Positions 1 through 7,266 are shown, counted from the stretch's first letter. The stretch is 28,393 bases of DNA from JBCBKZ01 sp039026975 (GCA_039026975.1 JBCCLI010000028.1:1-28393), one strand, 5' to 3'. Numbers and translations are program-made. Notes: a model not told the origin generated them from the sequence alone.

Positions 1-186
1 CCTTACTTCAATACCGGAAGAAGGTATTACGGTATCCTCAACTACAAAGCCACTCGAAACATAGAGTTTTGGGTACGCTGGGCCCAGAGCCGCTTCCATG
101 AACAAGCGTCTGTAGGCTCCGGCCTCAACCGCATAGAGGGAAACACCCAGTCAGAGCTGAAGCTGCAGGTGAGGGTTAAGTTTTAG
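1..186 (+). CDS. C-terminal end of an outer-membrane beta-barrel-like protein (partial)
   Basis: The reading frame is open from base 1 and ends in TAG at 184-186, giving the last 61 residues of a protein whose start lies outside the window. The residues alternate polar and hydrophobic in strand-like blocks (IEFWVRWAQSRF, SELKLQVRVKF) and the last residue is phenylalanine, the usual C-terminal signature of outer-membrane barrels. The pattern RYYGILNYKATRNIEFWVRWAQ followed by GSGLNRIEGN resembles the tail of the large helix-hairpin-helix (ComEA-like) envelope proteins of Cytophagales; that match is from memory and the hairpin domain itself is not in the window. A palindrome sits 6 bases after the stop. 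Confidence 0.5.
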   Translation, partial: PYFNTGRRYYGILNYKATRNIEFWVRWAQSRFHEQASVGSGLNRIEGNTQSELKLQVRVKF

Positions 187-300
187 GGGATAGCTCCATG
201 GGAGCGGAAACTAGGTAGATCAGTTCCAGAGATTATAAAAGCCTCCTAGAGGCGACACCAATCAGGAATATTAGATTACGCCCTTACAAGGCTTAGATTA
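187..300. repeat. Dispersed palindromic repeats, degenerate two-hairpin type
   Basis: Two short perfect inverted repeats follow the stop at 186: GCTCC-ATG-GGAGC at 193-205 and GCCTC-CTA-GAGGC at 241-253. After the second comes GACACC, then a weaker CCTT-ac-AAGG hairpin near 272-281. The order short GC stem, GACAC, then a second stem resembles interspersed intergenic repeats that are frequent in Bacteroidota genomes. The copies here look decayed, and related motifs occur at 1350-1430. The first hairpin lies so close to the stop that it may also stabilise the 3' end of the upstream transcript. There is no T-run, so it is not a canonical terminator. Confidence 0.4.
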
Positions 301-363
301 GATGTGGGGTATTCTAGCCGAGATCTTAGCCATACGTGCTTTATCTATTCTTAAGAAGAGCAA

Positions 364-1081
364 ATGATGGGATATAACACAAAGTGTTCAAAATTGATAT
401 TGAAAATGTTAACCTGGGTGTTAATCCTTTCGGTGGAAGGCCTAAGCTGTCAGCTTAATGATAGGCGTGCAACTGGAAAGGCCTTACCTACTTCTCTCCC
501 AATTGAGGATTCAGTTTCCGCTGAATCTACTCTGAAGGATAGTCTTCAAAAAGATGAGATTTCGGATTTAGCCTTCAAGTCTTTATTTATCCCTGATTCA
601 ACTATCAATAGCAAGTTAATGCTAGAGAATCCTAATACTTTCTCTACTTATCTGTCAGACCAATCTGAGCTTACTTTGTTAGAGAAGGTTCGTACTTCGC
701 CAAGGCTTACTATTTCTAAGTAAGAGTGGAGAAGAATACCTATTTGCCTATTTCTATGAAGGAAACTCTAGCCTAGTATTCAGTTACTTTGAGATTGGCA
801 TTAACTCAGGTGAGGAGAAATTAACTTCTCTATCCCATATACAAACGGAAGAGGAATCTTTTCAAACTGAAAGTGGAATAGGGATCGGGACCTCTTTAGA
901 AGAACTTATTTCAAAGAAAGGGCAAAGTTTTAGGTTGGAATCTGATTCTCTATTTGGTATGTATTATATGGGGCCGGAGACCAATTTTGTGAAGAGATAT
1001 CGTATGCTTAGCTATGAGATGAGGGCCTTTTTTAAAGAAAGAGAGATCAACAAACTGCTATTTGGATTTACCTATCCTTGA
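364..1081 (+). pseudogene. Lipoprotein gene broken by a 4-bp tandem duplication
   Basis: The first part, 364-723, reads as a 119-residue protein with a hydrophobic N-terminus and a lipobox-like GLSC at residues 26-29. It stops at TAA 721-723. From 725 a second frame stays open to TGA at 1079-1081 with protein-like composition (SGEEYLFAYFYEGN onward). The junction holds TAAG twice in tandem, 717-720 and 721-724. Removing one copy joins the frames as TISK-SGEE and gives an uninterrupted 237-residue lipoprotein, since 714 bases is exactly 238 codons. I do not recognise the family. The lesion could be a true mutation, a slippable site or a sequence error. The start could also be the next ATG or one slightly downstream. 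Confidence 0.7.
717..724 (+). repeat. Tandem TAAG duplication that shifts the reading frame
   Basis: TAAGTAAG lies exactly at the point where the two halves of the lipoprotein gene change frame. The second copy creates the in-frame TAA stop. Deleting either copy restores one frame through the whole gene. Confidence 0.75.
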
Positions 1082-1211
1082 AGGTGTTTAACATCTTCCT
1101 TAGCTTTTTTAGAGAGTAAAAGTGGGATGAGGTTGTAAATATATGCTTCAAAAAGGGCCAAGCATAATATCCAAGGGCCCTGAGGTTCTCGAAAAGGATT
1201 TTGAAATTTTC

Positions 1212-1243
1212 ACCTTTCTTTCTGTTGATATAATCCACCTCAG
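1212..1243. repeat. Direct repeat, copy 1
   Basis: The 32 bases from ACCTTTCTTTC to ACCTCAGG match copy 2 at 1455-1486 at 28 positions, at an offset of 243 bases. Similarity continues a few bases further with one gap (GGGGAGGGAATA against GGCGGAGGTAGTA). On the minus strand both copies translate to a similar peptide (PEVDYIN-RKKG and PEVHCIN-stop-KKG), so this may be a decayed coding or mobile repeat. Confidence 0.55.
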
Positions 1244-1350
1244 GGGAGGGAATACCATGGACCGGCTGCTTAAGCTGCCGAATGCTTTCAGGGAGAATAC
1301 GCATATACTCCTGCATAAGGACGCGATACTTTACTTGTAAAGCTGGAGAA

Positions 1351-1440
1351 TAGCTCCGTAGGAAGGGTATTTGACTAGAAATGATAGAAGTAATGCATCA
1401 GCCACGGAGAGGTGGCAGGTAAATACTAGCTATTTAGGGT
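1351..1440. repeat. Dispersed palindromic repeat copies
   Basis: TAGCTCCGTAGGAAGG at 1351-1366 resembles TAGCTCCATGGGAGCGG at 191-207. GCCAC-GGAGAG-GTGGC at 1401-1416 is a perfect 5-bp inverted repeat followed by AGGTAAATACTAG. All three copies share a similar 3' flank (AAACTAG, TTTGACTAG, AAATACTAG), which points to one repeat family. These are probably degenerate members of the GTAGGAG-type interspersed repeats of Bacteroidota, an identification made from memory. Confidence 0.35.
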
Positions 1441-1454
1441 AAGATATGCTTCTT

Positions 1455-1486
1455 ACCTTTCTTTCAGTTGATACAATGGACCTCAG
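1455..1486. repeat. Direct repeat, copy 2
   Basis: Second copy of the element at 1212-1243, with four mismatches. It lies about 60 bases beyond the 3' end of the minus-strand barrel gene and is preceded by AAGATATGCTTCTT. Confidence 0.55.
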
Positions 1487-1541
1487 GCGGAGGTAGTAAG
1501 GGCTCAACATCATATGCCTATAACTTCCATCTGATACCGCA

Positions 1542-2813
1542 TTAGTACCCCACACTCAGCCCGCCATTTACCGCTATTCCCTGCCCAAAGAAGAGGCCTG
1601 TGATGTTATCCGTCTGTAGGAGGAATTGAAGAGAGCCTCTATCTCCAAAAGGGAGTATCACCCCCCCGCTAGCACCTAGGCCATACCTGTCCAGCCCACC
1701 ACCGTACATATTCACGCCCAACATAAATCTATTTCTCCACTGTTTATAGTAAGCTAGGTTGAGAAGAGGAATGTCAGATACATTCCCATAGCGCGTAAGG
1801 CCGGAATGGAGAGAGACTACTCCGTAGGCTGTCTCGTCAAAATGATAGAAGCCGGATAGGTGTACACTCCCAGCTAAGGGGCTGGAGGTGGTCCCAAATT
1901 CTTCAGTTGGAAAGAAAAGATTGGTTAGGGTATCTGTAGGGTCCAAAGAGGTCTCTTCATCTCCAATAGAAATGATATTCTCCACTTCTAGCCCTTCATA
2001 GCTAAAGTTTACAGTATTATTCCTAATTCTCCCGTCCCAGCTGATGAATCCTAAGTCAAGGGCAGCCACATGCACTTCCCATTTCTCACTTATGCGGTGG
2101 GTAATTCCCAGGTCTATGCCAGCCCCATACCCATCTATGCCGTCCGTTCCAGTATCAAACACCTCATATACACTAGCCACGTCTACGCGTATCCCATCTG
2201 CTTCTGTGAACAGCTCGTAAGATAGATCATCATAAAAACTGGCTCTTTCTCCCAGTAAAAATTTAGCTCTAATCCCCAGGCGGGTTTCCCCAAAATCAAA
2301 AGCTGTCCCCAGAGAAATCTCCTGATATCCCCAGTCTCTCAGTTGTAGAGATTCATCAGAAACAGACTGACCTGCGAAAAATGCATTGCCTTTCAGGAGG
2401 AGGGTAGCAGTTTCAGGTGTATTTAAGTCAAAAAATAGCTGATCTACTGTCTTAAATCCTATAGAGACAGGTAATTCTCCCATGTAAGTCTGAGCCAGTA
2501 TATGGATGTCTGTCCCTAGCTGCACCAGGTTATCACCATCTCTCAGCTCTGCCAGAATCTCGTCTTCTACTTCTGAGCTTAAGGTATTACCATCCTGAAG
2601 GATTCTGTCTACCCGAAACCCATTGGTGTTAAACCAGAACTGGGCATCTGCGCTGAGGGCAGCATACTCATAATCTCCCCGACCTAGGAGAGCAGGTTGG
2701 ACGGTGGTAGGAATACTGGCCCAGGGAGCATGCCTGAGTTGTAGCCGCATCTGGCTAAAAAGAGGGGAAGCACTGCTACCTATGATCAGCAAAGCATATA
2801 TATATCGGAGCAT
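1542..2813 (-). CDS. DUF5723-like outer-membrane beta-barrel protein
   Basis: A 423-residue protein with a signal peptide (cleavage probably after the FSQ at residues 19-21) and then strand-like amphipathic segments throughout. An early NPALL-like turn (VQPALLGRGDYEYAALS) and a glycine-rich closing segment (GQGIAVNGGLSVGY) fit the DUF5723 / PorV-PorQ-like group of Bacteroidota outer-membrane barrels. The length suits that family. Its role is not established; no catalytic motif is visible. It is the second gene of a two-gene minus-strand operon: only 5 bases separate it from the stop of the large lipoprotein upstream, so the two products probably work together at the outer membrane. The family name is a recollection. 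Confidence 0.65.
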   Translation of the reverse strand: MLRYIYALLIIGSSASPLFSQMRLQLRHAPWASIPTTVQPALLGRGDYEYAALSADAQFWFNTNGFRVDRILQDGNTLSSEVEDEILAELRDGDNLVQLGTDIHILAQTYMGELPVSIGFKTVDQLFFDLNTPETATLLLKGNAFFAGQSVSDESLQLRDWGYQEISLGTAFDFGETRLGIRAKFLLGERASFYDDLSYELFTEADGIRVDVASVYEVFDTGTDGIDGYGAGIDLGITHRISEKWEVHVAALDLGFISWDGRIRNNTVNFSYEGLEVENIISIGDEETSLDPTDTLTNLFFPTEEFGTTSSPLAGSVHLSGFYHFDETAYGVVSLHSGLTRYGNVSDIPLLNLAYYKQWRNRFMLGVNMYGGGLDRYGLGASGGVILPFGDRGSLQFLLQTDNITGLFFGQGIAVNGGLSVGY

Positions 2814-2818
2814 GGAGA

Positions 2819-4912
2819 TTAATTGTTAAAACGATAATCAAAATTGCCTACTAACCTTCCGTTAAGGGTGTAGTCTGCGTAGAGTTGAACGGGAGTCCCT
2901 GAGGGGCGAGTATCCATGATATACCTAAAAATGATAAAGGCGCCCTGTTCTATCCACAGGTTCAGTTCCTCCTGGCTAAAAGTTCTTTCTAAGGTAGACT
3001 GGGCCAGGGTTTCTACTCTTCCATTAGCTGTAGGAACGCCTGGAGAAATGGTCTGGCCTTGTAGGAGAACCCCCAAGGGAGTGAAGTTTTCATCGTAAAT
3101 AGTAGCTTCTACTACTGCCTCCAGGGGAAACTGGTTTTCAAACAACAGCCGTAAACTTCCTGACTGGATTCTACCAGCGTCAGTACTACCGAAATCCACC
3201 TCTGAGGTATCTGTTAATATGAGGGAAGCTACTTGCCCTTCCAGCGGAAGGTCTAATTCAAAAATGGCTCTTACCTCGCTCTCATTAGTGGCAAAATTAT
3301 CCAACTCAGCAGGGACAGCGTTTTGGTTGTAAATGACATCCACATTATAAGCGAGTTGGTCCGGCACAGCAGAGATGACCTGTTTCAGGTTACTGTTAGC
3401 CGTAGTAAAGGAGACCCTTTCTTCAGTGATGCCGAAGGTGTCAGGCAGTACTAATCTATCCAGGAATACCGGAGAATTCAACGGAGCCCCCGTTAATCCG
3501 AGCCTGAAGCCTTCCTGGGATTTTACTGCCTCTAAAGAGACGATGCGTACTTCCAGCTCCATCCCTAACCCATTCTGGATAATCAGTTCTGCACTTGGCC
3601 GTTCCAAGTCCAGGCTTCCTATGCTGAGGTCTTGAAAAGCGTCTATATCTACCGTACCAGAATATTGGTCAGTTCCCGTCCCAAAATAGCCTTCTACATA
3701 GGAGGGCGTAACATTTTGGAGGGTGTAAGAAAGAAAGACAGAATCTTGCTGGTCTATGCTTACCTGTTTTCCTGAGAATATCAGGTCTATGGTGTAAGAC
3801 TGTGCGAGAGAGTTGGTTCTGGTTCCATCAAAGGTGAGATCCATTAAGTACCCCGATAAATCTTCCAGTTGGTTGAAGGTACTTAGGCCTCCTGGCGGAG
3901 CTGGATTGAGCTTTGCTGAGATGGAGGGGATATCTCCGTTTAGGGTCGTAGAGGGTAAGCTGTAGGTAAAGGCTATGGTATCTTCTATGGTGCTGAAAAG
4001 TGTAGCATCTATACTTCCCGTTTCCAGGAGGATATTAGTGAGTTCCAGGTCAGCGAGATCCCCTGAAAATGCATAGACAAGAGGAGTAGTATCTTGCTGA
4101 ACCGTCTGGGTAGGGAAGATAGCTGTAGCTTCCTGCGCCCGTAATTTAGAGACAGTGAGCCTAACCTCTATATAGTCATTGGTATCTATGGGGATGGAAG
4201 CTCCCCCGATAATGTCCAGGTTAGTAAGTTCAGCCGTAATGCTGCTTTCTATCGTTTGTCCCCCCAGGTCAAACACCTCCTGAGCAGAATCTCCCGCTAG
4301 AATCAGGGGGAAGTTTCCTGTGGCTATAGGTGTTTGCAGGGTCGTATTTTCCAGGGTGTAGTCTATGTTCCTAATCCCTAAGGGAAGCTGGTTAAGAATG
4401 GTCAACTCCATTTCTCCGCTGTCTAAGACGGCAATTTCAAATAGCTCGCTGGCATCTATCTGGATAGCGCCTGAGCTAAAACCGTTTTGGTCTGGGACAA
4501 AGGGGAGGGTAGCGCCCTGATTCAAGAGGATAAGTGTCCCTAAAGAATTGCCGTCTGCTATTAAGCTTCTAGCTAAATCCGCCAGGGTAATCCGCTGTGT
4601 GATGGCCTGAGGGGCCAGTTCGAATGTACTTAGGTCAAAGTTTTGGATAACAGAGGTATCTGGTATACGTAGAAATTCCTCCAGTTCTGCCCTGAGGAGG
4701 GTATCTCTAAAGACTATGCTCAGAAATCCGGTACTATCTTCACTAATGAGGGTACTATCCGTGATGGCATCTCCTATGGTTACGCTACTGGTAGCTATAG
4801 GCGTGAGCAGATCCGCATCCCAGCTAAAAGATTCTGTAGGATCAAACTTACATGACTCAAAAAGGAGGAAGCCTGACAAGGCGATGGTTACAGTAATGAG
4901 TAGGTATTTCAA
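2819..4912 (-). CDS. Large conserved lipoprotein, function unknown, TTG start
   Basis: A 697-residue protein with a type II signal peptide; the lipid-bearing cysteine is Cys21 in LLFESCKFD. The mature part lacks membrane helices and is rich in beta-prone, acidic, threonine-rich sequence (SFSWDADLLTPIATSSVTIGD near the start). This suggests stacked beta-sandwich domains on the cell surface or in the periplasm. The start codon is TTG (4910-4912); I see no in-frame ATG upstream, and the signal peptide begins right there. The gene leads an operon with the DUF5723-like barrel, 5 bases downstream. I do not recognise a named family. A similar lipoprotein next to a barrel gene recurs in Cytophagales as far as I remember. 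Confidence 0.75.
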   Translation of the reverse strand: MKYLLITVTIALSGFLLFESCKFDPTESFSWDADLLTPIATSSVTIGDAITDSTLISEDSTGFLSIVFRDTLLRAELEEFLRIPDTSVIQNFDLSTFELAPQAITQRITLADLARSLIADGNSLGTLILLNQGATLPFVPDQNGFSSGAIQIDASELFEIAVLDSGEMELTILNQLPLGIRNIDYTLENTTLQTPIATGNFPLILAGDSAQEVFDLGGQTIESSITAELTNLDIIGGASIPIDTNDYIEVRLTVSKLRAQEATAIFPTQTVQQDTTPLVYAFSGDLADLELTNILLETGSIDATLFSTIEDTIAFTYSLPSTTLNGDIPSISAKLNPAPPGGLSTFNQLEDLSGYLMDLTFDGTRTNSLAQSYTIDLIFSGKQVSIDQQDSVFLSYTLQNVTPSYVEGYFGTGTDQYSGTVDIDAFQDLSIGSLDLERPSAELIIQNGLGMELEVRIVSLEAVKSQEGFRLGLTGAPLNSPVFLDRLVLPDTFGITEERVSFTTANSNLKQVISAVPDQLAYNVDVIYNQNAVPAELDNFATNESEVRAIFELDLPLEGQVASLILTDTSEVDFGSTDAGRIQSGSLRLLFENQFPLEAVVEATIYDENFTPLGVLLQGQTISPGVPTANGRVETLAQSTLERTFSQEELNLWIEQGAFIIFRYIMDTRPSGTPVQLYADYTLNGRLVGNFDYRFNN

Positions 4913-5020
4913 TGGTTTGGATTTAGTTCGGAACCTAGTATATAACGTACTCCTTGGTAAAATTGTGTATGTGGAATGTTGGATTATCCCAATCCTAATG
5001 AGTTTTGGACAAGTTAATGC

Positions 5021-5054
5021 AAAAAAATAGCCGGTTTACAGACGTAAACCGGCT
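5021..5054 (-). terminator. Intrinsic terminator of the rpmG-bL38 operon
   Basis: A perfect 11-bp stem, AGCCGGTTTAC at 5029-5039 with GTAAACCGGCT at 5044-5054, encloses a 4-base loop. On the minus strand it is followed, after one A, by seven T (5021-5027). It lies 21 bases past the stop of the bL38 gene. Confidence 0.9.
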
Positions 5055-5075
5055 GGAGATGACAAGTATCTGTTC

Positions 5076-5237
5076 TTACTTATTGTTCTTCAGATATTCC
5101 TGAACCATATCTGAAGGGACGATTTCTTCCTTAAAGTAGTATGACCCAGTATCAGGGTTCTTAACGGCTACCATTACTTTGGTAAATCCTTTACTTTTAC
5201 TTTTATCGCGGAATCCCGCTACAGTTTTCTTAGCCAT
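5076..5237 (-). CDS. DUF4295 small ribosomal protein (bL38)
   Basis: A 53-residue basic protein starting MAKKTVAGFRDKSKSKGFTK and continuing with KNPDTGSYYFKEEIV and PSDMVQEYLKNNK. This is the Bacteroidota-specific DUF4295 family, which sits beside rpmG and, as I recall, was seen in the large subunit of a Flavobacterium ribosome structure and named bL38. The length is full for the family. It begins 9 bases after the rpmG stop and is followed by a strong terminator, so the pair is one transcript. In many relatives ftsY follows; here the terminator closes the unit instead. Confidence 0.88.
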   Translation of the reverse strand: MAKKTVAGFRDKSKSKGFTKVMVAVKNPDTGSYYFKEEIVPSDMVQEYLKNNK

Positions 5238-5246
5238 TACGTCCTA

Positions 5247-5435
5247 TTATTTAATTTCTTTATGGATAGTATATTTCTTGAGAATAGGGTTGTATTTCTT
5301 CAACTCCATTCTTGAAGGCGTGTTCTTTCTATTCTTGGTAGTGATATAGCGAGAAGTCCCAGGCATACCCGAATCCTTATGCTCAGTACACTCCAGAATA
5401 ACTTGTATTCTATTAGCTTTACCTTTTTTCGCCAT
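5247..5435 (-). CDS. rpmG: 50S ribosomal protein L33 (bL33)
   Basis: A 62-residue basic protein, MAKKGKANRIQVILECTEH then SRYITTKNRKNTPSRMELKKYNP, the typical L33 pattern of a protein near the ribosomal E site. Where other L33 forms carry zinc-binding CxxC pairs only a single cysteine is seen here, so this is the zinc-free type. It is translated from an ATG at 5433-5435 with AGGAG placed 9 bases upstream. Its promoter -7 element is at 5461-5468. The L28 gene (rpmB), which usually precedes it in Bacteroidota, is absent here. Confidence 0.95.
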   Translation of the reverse strand: MAKKGKANRIQVILECTEHKDSGMPGTSRYITTKNRKNTPSRMELKKYNPILKKYTIHKEIK

Positions 5436-5444
5436 TTTTTATAT

Positions 5445-5449
5445 CTCCT
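5445..5449 (-). promoter_or_regulatory. Shine-Dalgarno-like site of rpmG
   Basis: On the minus strand AAGGAGA precedes the rpmG ATG, the AGGAG core ending 9 bases before it. The other starts I inspected here (nnr, hupE, the M1 peptidase, the TetR gene, mazE) show no such site, as usual in Bacteroidota, where the anti-Shine-Dalgarno is largely masked. Confidence 0.6.
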
Positions 5450-5460
5450 TTATTGGCTTG

Positions 5461-5468
5461 CAAATGTA
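5461..5468 (-). promoter_or_regulatory. Bacteroidota -7 promoter element of rpmG
   Basis: The minus strand reads TACATTTG, a perfect match to TAnnTTTG. It predicts transcription starting near 5455 and a leader of about 20 bases. No TTG -33 element is seen at the usual distance. Confidence 0.6.
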
Positions 5469-5743
5469 ATGATAAATATAGGCATATCATAGCGCTACTA
5501 AAATTATTCTTCCTAATGAAGGTTGCAATCATAGTGCGGTATTTCTACTAACAGACATTTCTATCCGTTCAGCACTTCCTCTTATTCTGCCAACTGCAAA
5601 ATTTGTCAGTTTTTAGGCTAAAAATGCACCCAAAACACAATTTATCCGTATATAATACTGTTTTTCTTGTGGTGATAGTAGATTATCAAGAGAAACTGAC
5701 TGCTTGCCGAATAGCAAAGCAACTAACCTAAGCATTTACTTTA

Positions 5744-5919
5744 TTTATTGTAAGAAGTTCGTTTCGACGAGTTACGATCATTTGTCGTATTGGTCGATAT
5801 TGAACACAATAAAGATGAAGTTACATACTGGATGTTTCATCCATTAAGTATAAAGAGTAAGGCTTTTAAGTTGACGTTAGGTGTCAGTATCTCAGATTTG
5901 CGTACTGGCACCTTTTTTT
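5744..5919 (+). ncRNA. Candidate structured small RNA with its own terminator
   Basis: Three stem-loops follow one another on the plus strand. (1) A long interrupted hairpin: 5744-5751 pairs with 5806-5813 (8 bp), GTTC 5757-5760 with GAAC 5802-5805, TCGAC 5764-5768 with GTCGA 5793-5797, TACGA 5773-5777 with TCGTA 5785-5789, a total of 22 pairs around a 7-base loop. (2) ATACT-GGATG at 5825-5834 with CATCC at 5838-5842 and AGTAT at 5847-5851. (3) The terminator hairpin 5880-5912 with seven T. A smaller hairpin (GCTTGC/GCAAAGC, 5702-5720) may belong to it. No known RNA family is recognised and no perfect TAnnTTTG promoter is seen upstream, so the 5' end is unknown. It could also be a leader element of the gene at 6176. 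Confidence 0.4.
5880..5919 (+). terminator. Intrinsic terminator with no upstream protein gene
   Basis: GGTGTCAGTA at 5880-5889 pairs with TACTGGCACC at 5903-5912 (10 bp including one G-U), followed at once by seven T at 5913-5919. The strand is plus, yet no plus-strand protein gene lies between here and 1081, so it ends either the candidate small RNA or a leader transcript. Confidence 0.75.
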
Positions 5920-6175
5920 ATGGGCGTACATTTCTATTCATCTTCTACAGGCCCATTACATCATTCTACCCATTAGAAAACCTCTACCCTGTAAGCAACA
6001 TTCATAATTTACGTATAAGCTAAATGTATAAGCAGGAAATACTATGTATTCCTCAGTTTGGAATTATTCTTGTGGATGTAAACTTGACGTACCCATGCAG
6101 AATTTCAGCCTGAATATTGCTTTTCAGGTCTTAATTAGTTTATTATACAGTCTAATTTATTGCAGACCGGATTCC

Positions 6176-6739
6176 ATGAGTAAAAAGATTCTATGGTTCC
6201 TAAGCCTAAGCATTCTTTTCTTTGCCTGTGAAAATGGAAATGTTGATCTTGATAATGGGGGGGACCAGCCGCTTAATGTAACGATAGATGGTATGCTTTA
6301 CCAGCTAAGCCCAGGGGGATATGAAAATGTAGCCCTTGAGCAAGGCCTCCATAATATTGTGATCAGGGATGCCAATAATGAAGTTCTTAAGGAAAGCAGA
6401 TTTACAGTCATCCACGGCGGGCTACTAAATATTTCAGAAACAGATTACTATATCTGGACAGATTTGTATGGTGATCCGGGGTTACGTGAAAGTAAACTGA
6501 AGGAAGATTGGGTGCAGATAGGTAAGAAAAAGTTTTTTGGTGATTTTATTCAGCTTCCTAATGATGAGCTATATATAGAGAAGCGATGGGATTATGGCCT
6601 TTCGGACGACTTCCCTTCTGACCTTCTTGGTTGGGAGCCTACAAGTGAGAAATATATCATTCGTTCTAAGCTATATAGGGTATACAAACTCACAGAAGCG
6701 TACGAGGCCCTGGTAGAGGAAGCGCCGCCTACTCCTTAA
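6176..6739 (+). CDS. Small lipoprotein with PEGA-like segment
   Basis: The start chosen is the ATG at 6176 because it opens a lipoprotein signal peptide, MSKKILWFLSLSILFFACENG, with Cys18 as lipid anchor. A longer frame back to 6044 would bury that signal. The 187-residue product has a segment (LNVTIDGMLYQLSPGGYENVALEQG, then LHNIVIRDANNEV) like the beta repeats of PEGA-type surface domains: Asp-Gly turn, hydrophobic strand, Pro-Gly-Gly. The rest is acidic and tryptophan/tyrosine-rich and unrecognised. It ends APPTP. Twenty-four bases separate it from the membrane protein gene downstream, so the two and nnr may be cotranscribed. Confidence 0.75.
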   Translation: MSKKILWFLSLSILFFACENGNVDLDNGGDQPLNVTIDGMLYQLSPGGYENVALEQGLHNIVIRDANNEVLKESRFTVIHGGLLNISETDYYIWTDLYGDPGLRESKLKEDWVQIGKKKFFGDFIQLPNDELYIEKRWDYGLSDDFPSDLLGWEPTSEKYIIRSKLYRVYKLTEAYEALVEEAPPTP

Positions 6740-6763
6740 GATATATATAGTAAGCCATTCTAT

Positions 6764-7258
6764 ATGATAGGCCCAAGATCAAAATCATTTCCTATTAAAA
6801 ATGGATTCTGTCTCATTTATCCTGATAAGCTGGAGATAAACCAAGAGGATTTACTAGGGAAGCTGGAAAAGTTTCTCTATAGTAAAGGGGTTAAAACAAG
6901 AGTTCTGCTGTATATGGGTCTGGTATTGGTACTACTGATTGCCTTCCTGATTTCTGTTTCCATAGCTAATTATTTCCTTTCGGCTTTTTTTCTCGTTCTA
7001 TCGGGCGCTACCGTGGTGTTCTTACTTAAAAATAGAAAGCTCTCTCTGGCAACAGAAATCATCAGAAAAAATATTCAGCAAGTAACTTATAAGGAACCGC
7101 TAGCAGGAGTTAGCCGGGCTATGTTTTTGATTACCTTCACAGAGGAAGGGAAGACATACTTAAAGAAACTCCAGCTTCCCCCAAACTCCCAGCAAGGACA
7201 AATGGTGGCCCAAAGTGCCTTCCTCATGATGCGGGATGAGGGGCTTATTCAGCAGTAA
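6764..7258 (+). CDS. Small membrane protein, two helices, function unknown
   Basis: A 164-residue protein with a soluble N-terminus of about 45 residues, two closely spaced hydrophobic helices (about 47-67, VLLYMGLVLVLLIAFLI, and 70-88, NYFLSAFFLVLSGATVVFLL), and a soluble C-terminal domain (about 95-164) with LITFTEEGKTYLKKLQLPPN. The arrangement, a helix pair followed by a small beta-rich domain, is like bacterial PH-type membrane proteins, but I cannot name the family. It stops 8 bases before nnr and is probably in the same transcript. That need not mean a shared function. Confidence 0.75.
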   Translation: MIGPRSKSFPIKNGFCLIYPDKLEINQEDLLGKLEKFLYSKGVKTRVLLYMGLVLVLLIAFLISVSIANYFLSAFFLVLSGATVVFLLKNRKLSLATEIIRKNIQQVTYKEPLAGVSRAMFLITFTEEGKTYLKKLQLPPNSQQGQMVAQSAFLMMRDEGLIQQ

Positions 7259-7266
7259 TCTTTGCC

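Larger units (their letters stand above)
1082..1541. other. Gene-free stretch with repeats
   Basis: No convincing gene lies here. Short open frames exist on both strands near 1068-1340, but they have no recognisable start context or domain and overlap each other. The stretch holds a 32-base direct repeat (1212 and 1455) and palindromic repeat copies at 1351-1364 and 1401-1416. It separates the broken lipoprotein gene from the end of the minus-strand barrel gene, so it must also contain the 3' ends of two convergent transcripts, yet I see no clear intrinsic terminator. Confidence 0.6.
5436..6175. other. Long gene-free stretch between divergent units
   Basis: About 740 bases without a convincing gene. 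The right-hand flank of 5436-5470 holds the rpmG promoter. 5700-5919 holds a series of stem-loops and a plus-strand intrinsic terminator, listed separately. An open frame across 5790-6023 runs straight through the terminator and has no protein-like features. 5920-6175 shows nothing clear apart from the presumed leader of the lipoprotein gene at 6176. Confidence 0.6.

Noticed and set aside
1068..1340. Overlapping open frames of 82 (-) and 65 (+) codons
   Set aside because: They overlap each other on opposite strands, share no domain, lie in a repeat-rich stretch and include one copy of the direct repeat.
2916..5030. Plus-strand open frames opposite the large lipoprotein gene
   Set aside because: They are shadows of the strongly protein-like minus-strand frame.
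5744..5813. tRNA or 6S RNA identity for the long hairpin
   Set aside because: No cloverleaf, anticodon or CCA context is seen, and the 6S central bubble with a closing stem could not be fitted.
5790..6023. 77-codon plus-strand open frame
   Set aside because: It runs through a hairpin and the intrinsic terminator at 5880-5919 and has no protein-like features.
6044..6175. Longer N-terminus for the lipoprotein at 6176
   Set aside because: It would bury a perfect lipoprotein signal peptide in the middle of the protein.
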